From contig MU646639.1 in NCBI GenBank assembly GCA_026770585.1, positions 195,212-206,175 of the forward strand: DNA of 10,964 nt. The letters run 5' to 3'. The position numbers and the translations under genes were made by a program. The DNA is from Baffinella frigidus. Its lineage: Eukaryota > Cryptophyceae > Cryptomonadales > Baffinellaceae. Below the pieces are notes generated by a model. The model searched no databases and was not told the DNA's origin. It worked only from the letters and a program-made list of their open reading frames with translations. How positions within the stretch are numbered: the stretch's first letter is position 1; every line of letters begins with the position of its first letter. Positions 6,226 to 10,964 of the stretch are shown here, one piece after another.

Positions 6226-6385
6226 GTGACCCCCCTCCCGTTGGTTTAGAAGGGTGCAGCACGGGCAGTAGGGGGTAACACACGCGCCCCTTCCCTTTTG
6301 TTTGCACCCTGACCTGTACGTGCCACCTTGATCCTGCACGACACCCCTGTGGCATATCGGACCACCCCTCTGGCAACCTAGACCT

Positions 6386-6440
6386 AACTGTGACTGCAAA
6401 ACGCGTGAGCAGGGACGTGGCGACGCGCGTCTGCTACCAC
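6386..6440 (+). pseudogene. fragment copy of the 5' half of ankyrin exon 5
   Basis: TGACTGCAAAACGCGTGAGCAG followed by GGACGTGGCGACGCGCGTCT repeats the acceptor and first codons (DVATR) of the exon at 7126, then diverges into unrelated sequence. The upstream CTCTGGCAACCTAGACC is shared with 6778-6795. Confidence 0.5.
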
Positions 6441-6582
6441 CGGGCGGTAGGAAATTCTTGTGGTAGGAAATTCTTGTGGGTGTGGCCTATATATGATACA
6501 TGGACGGCTTATTTGGACGTGACGGTAGTAACTTTTTGTACCGGCTTGTACCTTTTTGTACCGCCTTGTTACGGTGATGCAG

Positions 6583-6760
6583 TCAGGGCACGCTCGCGTG
6601 TTCACGTCCCCGCTCACGCGTTTTGCAGTCAGGGCCCCTGCTGACAGCAGCAGGGGCCCTAGGTTTTAAGTTGTAGGGTGTAGGTTTGAAGGTGTAGGTT
6701 GTGATCCCCGTCTTGGTCGCAACCGTGGCATCCACCCCTGCTGCTGCCAGGAGGGGCCCT
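6583..6760 (-). pseudogene. inverted copy of ankyrin exon 5 and neighbouring intron
   Basis: On the minus strand 6760-6690 reads LLAAAGVDATVATKTGITTY, homologous to AAAGVDGNVANKKGLTAAQ at 7160-7219. It is followed by degenerate CCTACACC/AAACC units. Then 6637-6590 reads CCTGACTGCAAAACGCGTGA with a GACGTGAACACGCGAGCG exon start. So both halves of the exon exist in reverse orientation. It is unlikely to be spliced into the plus-strand gene. Confidence 0.55.
6631..6660. repeat. perfect 13-bp inverted repeat, 4-base loop
   Basis: AGGGCCCCTGCTG, ACAG, CAGCAGGGGCCCT. A GC-rich stem like this would fold stably in RNA or single-stranded DNA. It lies inside the inverted exon copy, so it may be a trace of the inversion rather than a terminator. 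Confidence 0.75.
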
Positions 6761-6781
6761 AGAAGGGTGGACCACCCTTCT
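6761..6781. repeat. perfect 10-bp inverted repeat, 1-base loop
   Basis: AGAAGGGTGG, A, CCACCCTTCT. It stands exactly between the inverted exon copy on its left and the direct copy on its right, as expected at an inversion or head-to-head junction. Confidence 0.75.
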
Positions 6782-7000
6782 GGCAACCTAGACCCTGACT
6801 GCAAAACGCGTGAGCAGGGTTCACGTGAACCCGCGAGCGGCGGTGATGGCCGAGCGGGGATGGCAGCACTGCTGCTGCCGCCAGCTGAGAGCTGCTGCTG
6901 CGTCCAGCTGCCGGCAGCAGGGGTTCACGGGAACGTTGCCAAGAAGAACGGCCTCACAACCTACACCTTGAAACCTACACCCTCAACCCTGAAACCTGAG
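6778..7000 (+). pseudogene. degraded direct copy of ankyrin exon 5
   Basis: CCCTGACTGCAAAACGCGTG, AGCAGGGTTCACGTGAACCC and GCGGTGATGGCC repeat the start of the exon at 7126. About 50 bases on, AAGVHGNVAKKNGLTTYT repeats its end. In between are CTGCTG-rich insertions and a second GCAGCAGGGG block, and the LTAAQ donor has become LTTYT running into CCTACACCTTGAAACC units. Confidence 0.5.
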
Positions 7001-7110
7001 GGGCCTTAGTACCTACGCCCTAAAACTTAAACCCTAAACGTTAAAGCCTAAAACCTAGAGCCTGCACTAAAAATCCTACAACCAACGCTCCAACCGTTAA
7101 AATCCTAAAA
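6960..7110 (+). repeat. degenerate telomere-like units in the intron before exon 5
   Basis: Loose CCCTAAA relatives: AACCTACACCTTGAAACCT, CCCTCAACCCTGAAACCTG, CCCTAAAACTTAAACCCTAA and similar, ending 15 bases before the acceptor of exon 5. Much more diverged than the arrays at 4600 or 9200. Confidence 0.55.
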
Positions 7111-7125
7111 CTGGGACGTGAGCAG

Positions 7126-7219
7126 GGACGTGGCGACGCGCTCGGCGGTGATGGCGACGCTGGCGGCAGCTGGGGTGGATGGCAACGTTGCGAACAAGAA
7201 GGGCCTCACTGCTGCCCAG
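7126..7219 (+). CDS. ankyrin-repeat gene, exon 5
   Basis: After gtgagcag the first G completes Thr (ATC AC + G), then DVATRSAVMATLAAAGVDGN and VANKKGLTAAQ, ending CAG|gttgcg. VMATLAAAGVDGNVANKKGLTAAQ is a standard ankyrin second helix, turn and the start of the next repeat (GLTA as TPLH equivalent). Joined with exon 4 it gives a full repeat of ordinary length (NTALHCAARIT-DVATRS...). It leaves in phase 0, as required by the exons that follow. This is the best preserved of at least four copies of the exon, and the base composition is GC-rich like exons 3 and 4. Confidence 0.7.
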
Positions 7220-7263
7220 GTTGCGTCCAGTGCCTTCCACCCGTAGAGCGGTGTGCAGAGAAG

Positions 7264-7343
7264 TTGGCCGCGAAAATAATGCAATAATGGTAAAATATGA
7301 CGAATTGGCACGATAACTGTCCACGTTTGGCATTTTATTATTT
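7264..7343. mobile_element. degraded family B element
   Basis: TTGGCCGCGAAAATAATGCA and AATATGACGAATTGGCACGA resemble the left end and core of the element at 5002-5091. CATTTTATTATTTGAGG resembles the right end. Strongly diverged, placed between two ankyrin exon copies. Confidence 0.35.
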
Positions 7344-7437
7344 GAGGAGGCACGGCAACCGGTAGCGCTGGTAGCAGCAGGGGTGGACGAGATCGTTGCT
7401 AACAACAAGGGTCTTACTGCTGCCCAGGTTTGCATCC
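7344..7437 (+). CDS. second copy of ankyrin exon 5, possibly used
   Basis: ARQPVALVAAGVDEIVANNK followed by GLTAAQ aligns with the second half of the exon at 7126 and keeps the same donor context (GCCCAG|gtttgc, phase 0). The first half is not conserved. A phase-0 acceptor (atttgag|GAG) exists but is weak. It could be an added ankyrin unit in tandem, an alternative exon, or a 5'-truncated relic. The frame is open and the substitutions are conservative (GVDGNVANKKG versus GVDEIVANNKG), which argues for some time under coding constraint. Confidence 0.4.
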
Positions 7438-7645
7438 CCTCACTGTAAAGTAACTCTTCACATGTCGCATCCCTTACGGCAAAGTAACTTATGCAGAGTA
7501 ACTGATGCAAGCTTAATTGTACAGCAACTAGTGGAGGCAGCAAAGCCGGTGTTGAAGTGCCATGGTGACTGCAGCTGCACTGGTTCCCGTGCCTTCCGCC
7601 CGTACCAACCAGCGTCCCACCACTGTCGACTGATTTCAGTTTTTC
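7438..7645 (+). other. intron or spacer with a possible short exon
   Basis: After gtacag (about 7520-7525) an open stretch reads QLVEAAKPVLKCH before CATG|gtgact. It looks protein-like, but its phases do not fit the neighbours. The end of the region holds AGCGTCCCACCACTG, also present near 3809, and a strong pyrimidine tract, tttcagtttttcag. Confidence 0.3.
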
Positions 7646-7721
7646 AGGAGTTGTTCCGTGAAGCTTCCTTCCGCACGGCGATGTGACTGTTTGTCGTAAA
7701 GAAATGCGGTGGGTTGTTCAG

Positions 7722-7787
7722 GTCATGGCGAAACTTGGAGCAACGGCGGACGAGGATGACCTCTGGAAGATTCTCCAGCAGCCAACA
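7722..7787 (+). CDS. ankyrin-repeat gene, exon 6
   Basis: After ttgttcag, phase 0, 22 codons read VMAKLGATADEDDLWKILQQ and PT, to the donor ACA|gtagtt. It joins GLTAAQ of exon 5 to give TAAQVMAKLGA, a plausible last ankyrin helix, and then an acidic linker. Both CAG|GT borders of the joining intron are the same. The homologous segment at 7851 is a diverged duplicate and could be used instead. Domain of the acidic part not recognised. Confidence 0.5.
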
Positions 7788-7850
7788 GTAGTTGTGCAGG
7801 AAGTGTCTTCGGGCTTCGTTCCGGCAGCTGACTGTCTTCGAGTTGGTCAG

Positions 7851-7922
7851 GTTATGGCGAACCCTGGAGCAATGGCGGCGGAGGAGGACGCGCCTTTGGA
7901 GGAGTCCCCAGCGCCTGCGACG
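7851..7922 (+). CDS. duplicate of exon 6, diverged end
   Basis: After gttggtcag, phase 0, 24 codons read VMANPGAMAAEEDAPLEESP and APAT, to a possible donor ACG|gtccgt. The first eleven codons match exon 6 (VMAKLGATADED); the rest is Pro/Glu/Ala-rich. Its last 36 bases and the donor recur exactly at 8047-8089, which is not an exon, so the 3' half may be repeat-derived. Alternative exon, or a decayed copy. Confidence 0.35.
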
Positions 7923-7929
7923 GTCCGTG
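7887..7929 (+). repeat. 43-bp exact direct repeat, copy 1
   Basis: GACGCGCCTTTGGAGGAGTC...GCGACGGTCCGTG is identical to 8047-8089, 160 bases downstream. The last bases (GCGACGGTCCGTGCCACAC) recur again near 8363, with variants near 8599 and 8986. Confidence 0.85.
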
Positions 7930-8046
7930 ACTCCCCTGTTGACTAACTACAGTTCAGTCAAACCGCTGCCGAGTGAGAAGGGAACAGTCCATCTAAACGT
8001 AATCCATAGGCCCTACCGTAGGGGAATAGGGGGTTCATACGGAAAA

Positions 8047-8089
8047 GACGCGCCTTTGGAGGAGTCCCCAGCGCCTGCGACGGTCCGTG
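8047..8089 (+). repeat. 43-bp exact direct repeat, copy 2
   Basis: Identical to 7887-7929, but preceded by unrelated sequence and lacking the exon start. The exact match implies a recent duplication or gene conversion. Confidence 0.85.
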
Positions 8090-8120
8090 CCACACGAGGA
8101 TATCCTTGCGAACATAATAC

Positions 8121-8297
8121 ATGTCAACTGTAAGCGTGTGTGTAGTAATTTTCATGTTTGGTCACGTGGCGCCCGACAAGCGGGCGCCTCTCCCTATTTT
8201 GGGTGATGAGTCAAGTTATAATGACGAAGCACTTACTACAATAAATGTTGATTTAATATCTAAAATTGATAGCCACAAAGATCTGAGACAGAGCTAG
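8121..8297 (+). CDS. 58-residue open frame of foreign-looking composition
   Basis: ATG at 8121 (second ATG at 8154) to TAG at 8295. The latter half reads GDESSYNDEALTTINVDLIS then KIDSHKDLRQS: balanced, hydrophilic, protein-like, with AT-rich codons quite unlike the GC-rich ankyrin exons. A perfect 8-bp hairpin (GGCGCCCG, loop ACAAG, CGGGCGCC; 8168-8188) lies within the early coding part. The frame ends inside a family A element end (CTGAGACAGAGCTA), so the stop codon is supplied by transposon sequence. This suggests a gene fragment cut off by an insertion, possibly of foreign or organellar origin. It lies in the intron between exons 6 and 7 of the ankyrin gene. Product not recognised; chance cannot be excluded at this length. 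Confidence 0.3.
   Translation: MSTVSVCVVIFMFGHVAPDKRAPLPILGDESSYNDEALTTINVDLISKIDSHKDLRQS
8283..8296 (+). repeat. lone family A terminal repeat
   Basis: CTGAGACAGAGC followed by TA is identical to the right end of the element at 955-1091. No partner end is found within 150 bases on either side. Confidence 0.6.
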
Positions 8298-8544
8298 GTA
8301 GCGCCTGCCCCTGACGAGACCCGACACCCGAAACGTTCAACCCATTGGTCATCTCGTGCCCGCGACGGTCCGTGCCACACTCGAGTCATCGGAGTTTTCC
8401 TCCTATTCACACCTCGAGTGCTTATCGTTTACGGCTTGGGATTTACCGAGACGTTGAAAGGCACCGAAACCGGTCTCCCCTGTTGACTAACAAGAGTTGT
8501 CCCTGGTTTTACTCCCCAGTTGACTAACTAGAGTTCAACGCGTC
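8298..8544. other. no gene; pieces of dispersed repeats
   Basis: Contains GCGACGGTCCGTGCCACAC (about 8362), then CTCCCCTGTTGACTAACAAG (8475) and CTCCCCAGTTGACTAACTAG (8511). The last two match each other and 7931-7950 (CTCCCCTGTTGACTAACTAC). They are short dispersed units in the long intron before exon 7. Confidence 0.45.
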
Positions 8545-8852
8545 CGCCACCTCGTGCGTATCTCTCATCGCATCCTCCATCTCCTGATTCCCCAGGCCCC
8601 GCGACGGTTCGTGCCTTTGCTCTTCTTTAGTACTCTCAGCCTTCTGAAAAGTGATCAGCGCAGTGTTTTCGCGCACGCCAACGCCAGTTGACTGAACCTC
8701 ATCTCGTGCGTGGCGTTCACCCCGTCCGTCATCTCGTACGCATATCTCATCTCATCCCTCATCTCGTCCGCACGTCCTTAATCTCGTGCGTATTTTGCAT
8801 CTCGTCCTTGATCGCGTCCGCACGTCCTCATCTTGTCCGTCATCTCGTCCAG
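8545..8852 (+). repeat. degenerate CATCTCGTCCG minisatellite running to the splice acceptor
   Basis: Units such as CATCTCGTCC, CATCTCGTGCG, CATCTCGTACGCATATC and CGCACGTCCT repeat from about 8697 to 8850, with looser units from 8545. The array ends exactly at catctcgtccag, so the repeat itself supplies the pyrimidine tract and AG of the acceptor for exon 7. Confidence 0.65.
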
Positions 8853-8996
8853 GTGGAACAATACTACACGGACGCGACCGGGCGGAAAATGAAGAAAGTG
8901 CTGTCTCTCGAGGACGCGACCTGGGACGTGATGGGCAAGAGAGTGCTTTCTGGCAAAGAGCAATTCGAGGGGAAGCAGACCTCCCGCGACCGCACG
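8853..8996 (+). CDS. ankyrin-repeat gene, exon 7, charged region
   Basis: In phase 0 after cgtccag, 48 codons read VEQYYTDATGRKMKKVLSLE, DATWDVMGKRVLSGKEQFEG, KQTSRDRT, to a possible donor ACG|gttcgt (phase 0). An earlier phase-0 donor (AAGAGA|gtgctt, exon end 8942) is possible. The composition is lysine- and glutamate-rich and clearly protein-like, with codon bias towards G/C at third positions. The frame stops at TAA 13 codons after the donor. It belongs between the ankyrin repeats and the coiled, charged tail. No known domain recognised. Confidence 0.6.
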
Positions 8997-9134
8997 GTTC
9001 GTCCCACACGGAGATTCACGGATCAATTCCTCTTTTAAAACCGATCGCCAGGCCCGTCCCACACGAAAAATTGAGGATTTTTTCGACCCTGCACGATTTC
9101 GCCATGCTCTGTTAACCGCGGATCGGTTAACCTG

Positions 9135-9318
9135 AAACCCAGCCCTCAACCCTTCACCTTAAACCCTGGACCCTAAAACCTAAACCCTACACCCTACACC
9201 CCAAACCCTAAACCCTAAACCCCAAACCCTAAACCCTAAACCCCAAACCCTAAACCCTAAACCTTAAACCCTAAACCCTAGACCCTAAACCACACACCCC
9301 AAACCCTAAACCCTAAAC
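9135..9318 (+). repeat. telomere-like CCCTAAA/CCCCAAA array filling an intron
   Basis: Mixed CCCTAAA, CCCCAAA, CCCTACA and CCCTTAA units fill the intron almost to the acceptor, which is formed from a variant unit, ccctaaaCAG. C-rich strand on plus. Confidence 0.85.
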
Positions 9319-9320
9319 AG

Positions 9321-9390
9321 GTGAAACGGCAAGTTGCGAAACAGAAAAAGCTGACCGAGGCGGAGGAGGCGGAATATATTCTCCAAACAG
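9321..9390 (+). CDS. ankyrin-repeat gene, exon 8, charged helix
   Basis: In phase 0 after ccctaaacag, 23 codons and one base read VKRQVAKQKKLTEAEEAEYI and LQT, to the donor ACAG|gttgag. This is a short, highly charged helix. The exon sits between two telomere-like arrays of opposite orientation. The leftover G joins GA at 10004 to make Gly (LQT-G-YQGF), phase 1 to phase 1. A damaged copy follows at 9541-9583. Confidence 0.65.
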
Positions 9391-9535
9391 GTTGAGGGTT
9401 CAGGGTTGAGGGTTTAGGGTGTACTTGTTCAGGGTGTGGGGTGTAGGGTGTAGGGTGTAGGGTGTAGGGTGTAGGGTGTAGGGTGTAGGGTGTAGGGTGC
9501 AGGGTGTAGGGTTGAGTCAGTTTTCAGGGTTGAGG
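9391..9535 (-). repeat. GGGTGTA array, inverted relative to its neighbour
   Basis: After the donor gttgagggttcaggg come about eleven near-perfect GGGTGTA units (9432-9511), then GGGTTGA/GGGTTTA units. G-rich on the plus strand, so opposite to 9135-9318. Runs of GGG at 7-base spacing could form G-quadruplexes in DNA or in the pre-mRNA. Confidence 0.85.
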
Positions 9536-9540
9536 GTTTA

Positions 9541-9583
9541 GTGACCGACTAAGGCAGAGCAGTCGGAATACATTCTTCAAACA
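9541..9583 (+). pseudogene. damaged copy of exon 8
   Basis: TGACCGA, an extra CTAA, then GGCAGAGCAGTCGGAATACA and TTCTTCAAACAG|gt aligns with the second half of exon 8 (TGACCGAGGCGGAGGAGGCG...). The 4-base insertion and a stop break the frame, but the donor context is kept. Confidence 0.6.
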
Positions 9584-9756
9584 GGTTTTGGCGCCTCACC
9601 CCTGGTTTCCAGGGTAGGGTGGCCAGGAGCCGCAGGGGGGCGCCGCAGGTTAAAACCGTTTCTTGCCAGAGCGTTTTAACTTTGTACCACGCTTCCGAAT
9701 TACAATCGACTTGTTAGCGATTTTGGGAGGGTGGTCAGCTCGCGGTCCCGGGCGGT

Positions 9757-9946
9757 GTGCGCATGTCCGTCCCCTCGGGATGTGACAGCTTCTCTTGCAC
9801 GTGTTGCTGACTTTGCTGACGAATTCACGTGCGGCTGAGTGTGCGCATGACATTCCCCTGGGAACGTGATGGCTTCTCTTGTACGTGTTGCTGACGTTGC
9901 TGACGCAGTCACGGGCGGCTGAGTGTGCGCACGTCTTTCCCCATTC
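9757..9946 (+). repeat. 84-bp tandem repeat, two and a quarter units
   Basis: Units start GTGCGCATG at 9757 and 9841 and GTGCGCACG at 9925. Shared blocks are CTTCTCTTGNACGTGTTGCT, GCTGACG and CACGNGCGGCTGAGT. It lies in the last intron. The minus-strand open frame across it (10174-9650) shows the same repeat as protein, and I take that as a by-product. Confidence 0.8.
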
Positions 9947-10003
9947 CAAAAGTTGCCGATGCTGGTACTTACCTATCGACTTGTCGCACAGGGGATACCG
10001 CAG

Positions 10004-10119
10004 GATATCAGGGTTTCGTGAAGGTGGGAGAGCGAGAGGAGTCAGAGGAGGAGAAGATGGGAGCAAGGCTGCGCGAGATGGGCTACCACCAGGACACCGC
10101 TGCAGCCGCCGGTGCCTAA
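10004..10119 (+). CDS. ankyrin-repeat gene, last exon with stop
   Basis: After accgcag, two bases complete Gly, then YQGFVKVGEREESEEEKMGA, RLREMGYHQDTAAAAGA and TAA at 10117. The peptide is acidic then basic, with an EEKMGARLREMG helix, and ends in an alanine-rich tail. It is not a known domain to me. The phase-1 entry fits exon 8 exactly (ILQTG-YQGF). An alternative acceptor atatcag|GGT at 10012 is in phase 0 and would not fit. No clear polyadenylation motif is seen; AATAAA occurs at 10136, within telomere-like sequence. Confidence 0.6.
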
Positions 10120-10200
10120 GCCCTAAACCCTGAACAATAAACACTAAACACTCCACTTTCCTAACAAACACCACTGCGCACGCCCGCGCGCCTCACCCCC

Positions 10201-10337
10201 TAGCTCAGTTTCAGTCTATTTGGGCTCACCGATTTCGTGGGCTCGGGTCCGTTCCCTCTCCAAAGTTGACGAATGTGTACCGCGAGCCCAGCATGTCAAC
10301 TTGAGAAAAGTTGTTCAACCCGATCGAGGCAGAGCTA
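10201..10337 (+). mobile_element. 133-bp MITE, family A, second full copy
   Basis: TA, then GCTCAGTTTCAG ... CGAGGCAGAGC, then TA. Over most of its length it matches the reverse complement of 955-1091 (TCTATTTGGGCTCACC, CCAAAGTTGACGAATGTGTA, AGCCCAGCATGTCAACTTGA). Same 133-bp length between TA pairs. Lies just downstream of the ankyrin gene. Confidence 0.8.
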
Positions 10338-10458
10338 GAATGCCAGCCGTCTTGTAGATTTCGGTGTGCCTTGAATTCCTCTGGTCTGATTTTGCTGAGA
10401 AGGGGAAAGCCTGCCGCCCTCCACCAGTCCTCAGAGCGGGGCAAATCGTCGTTTTTCT

Positions 10459-10491
10459 AAACCCTCAACCCCCAACCCTCAACCCTCTACC

Positions 10492-10529
<38 letters not shown>

Positions 10530-10533
10530 GACC

Positions 10534-10593
<60 letters not shown>

Positions 10594-10644
10594 ATCCTCG
10601 ACCCTCAATCCTAACCCCCACACCTACACCCTCAACCCTCGACC

Positions 10645-10704
<60 letters not shown>

Positions 10705-10711
10705 ATCCTCA
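10459..10711 (+). repeat. CCCTCAA array, about 35 units
   Basis: A homogeneous 7-base array of CCCTCAA with a few CCCTCGA, CCCTCTA and TCCTCAA variants and a short interruption (about 10607-10632, CCCCCACACCTACA). The unit differs from CCCTAAA by one base. It is followed by three true CCCTAAA units (10730-10748). Confidence 0.9.
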
Positions 10712-10748
10712 ACCTTAATGCCTACCACATAAACCCTAAACCCTAAAC

Positions 10749-10875
10749 GCACGAACATGAACACAGTCGCCACGTAGGAACCCCATCCCCGTAAGCATTC
10801 ATGTATGTCCAAGGGTTTCATCTGCGTGGGATTCTCTTCGCACGGATTTCTCAATGTGCAAGGGTTCTTCGTGTA
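10749..10875. other. unique spacer between two telomere-like arrays
   Basis: About 127 bases without repeats or recognisable coding sequence, bounded on both sides by arrays. Confidence 0.4.
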
Positions 10876-10964
10876 AACCCTAACCCCAAACCCCAAACCC
10901 CAAAACCCAAAACCCAAACCCCAAACCCCAAACCCCAAAACCCAAACCCAAAACCCAACCCCCA
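10876..10964 (+). repeat. CCCCAAA / CCCAAAA array to the window edge
   Basis: From taaaccctaacccc the units become CCCCAAA and CCCAAAA, a third variant of the telomere unit. It continues past the window edge. Confidence 0.85.

Larger units (their letters stand above)
7646..7922 (+). repeat. tandem duplication, unit about 140 bp, including an exon
   Basis: CAGGAGTTGTTCCGTGAAGC...GTTCAGGTCATGGCGAAAC (7644-7735) and CAGGAAGTGTCTTCGGGCTT...GGTCAGGTTATGGCGAACC (7797-7864) align along their length, covering the intron end, acceptor and exon of both copies. The second copy lacks about a dozen bases before the acceptor. Confidence 0.6.

Noticed and set aside
6631-6660. Rho-independent terminator
   Set aside because: The hairpin is strong but no U-run follows, and bacterial-type termination does not apply here.
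9650-10174. 174-codon minus-strand open frame
   Set aside because: It covers the 84-bp tandem repeat and runs antisense through the last ankyrin exon, whose phase and stop are well supported. Kept only as a minor finding.
10364-10732. 122-codon open frame with (STLNPQP)n-like protein repeats
   Set aside because: It is the CCCTCAA array read as protein; a 7-base unit stays open in some frames whatever its function.
10702-10938. Minus-strand open frame rich in GFGVWGLGF
   Set aside because: A by-product of the CCCCAAA-type array and spacer; no splice or coding signal.
9135-10964. A true chromosome end
   Set aside because: The arrays are interrupted, mixed in orientation and variant in unit; they look interstitial. 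The window edge at 10964 cannot be shown to be a terminus.

Overview
The window looks like nuclear DNA of a protist, most likely an alga, whose telomere repeat is CCCTAAA/TTTAGGG. Three things support a eukaryote. Arrays of CCCTAAA and variant units are scattered through it. Coding signal comes only in short pieces bounded by GT...AG intron borders whose reading phases match. There is no bacterial gene layout, Shine-Dalgarno site or operon. Lineages with this telomere unit include cryptophytes, chlorarachniophytes, dinoflagellates, chromerids and many green algae; the sequence does not let me choose.

Left part (1-2200): pieces of a minus-strand split gene. An exon running off the left edge (194 to 1) encodes a charged coiled coil and follows, in phase, an exon at 1186-1108. 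Farther upstream on that strand are two related Ser/Gly/Ala-rich open segments (1666-1369 and 2152-1828). The 0.9-kb intron between the first two exons holds three small repeat elements.

Middle (2200-4490): no convincing gene. It is built of small inverted-repeat elements (MITE-like), short direct repeats and simple sequence.

Right part (4493-10119): a plus-strand split gene for an ankyrin-repeat protein with a charged C-terminal tail. I followed nine exons (4493-4540, 4677-4720, 5224-5294, 5956-6019, 7126-7219, 7722-7787, 8853-8996, 9321-9390, 10004-10119), and the phase agrees at every junction, ending at a TAA. Several exons also exist as extra or decayed copies between the good ones, one inverted. 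Introns are filled with telomere-like repeats, MITE-like elements and minisatellites.

Right end (10120-10964): a further MITE copy and two homogeneous arrays of variant telomere units (CCCTCAA, then CCCCAAA/CCCAAAA). The whole fits a subtelomeric or telomere-repeat-seeded region where exons have been shuffled and repeat-born introns are common. Whether either gene is expressed cannot be judged from the sequence. Exon borders were set by eye from splice consensus, phase and protein plausibility.
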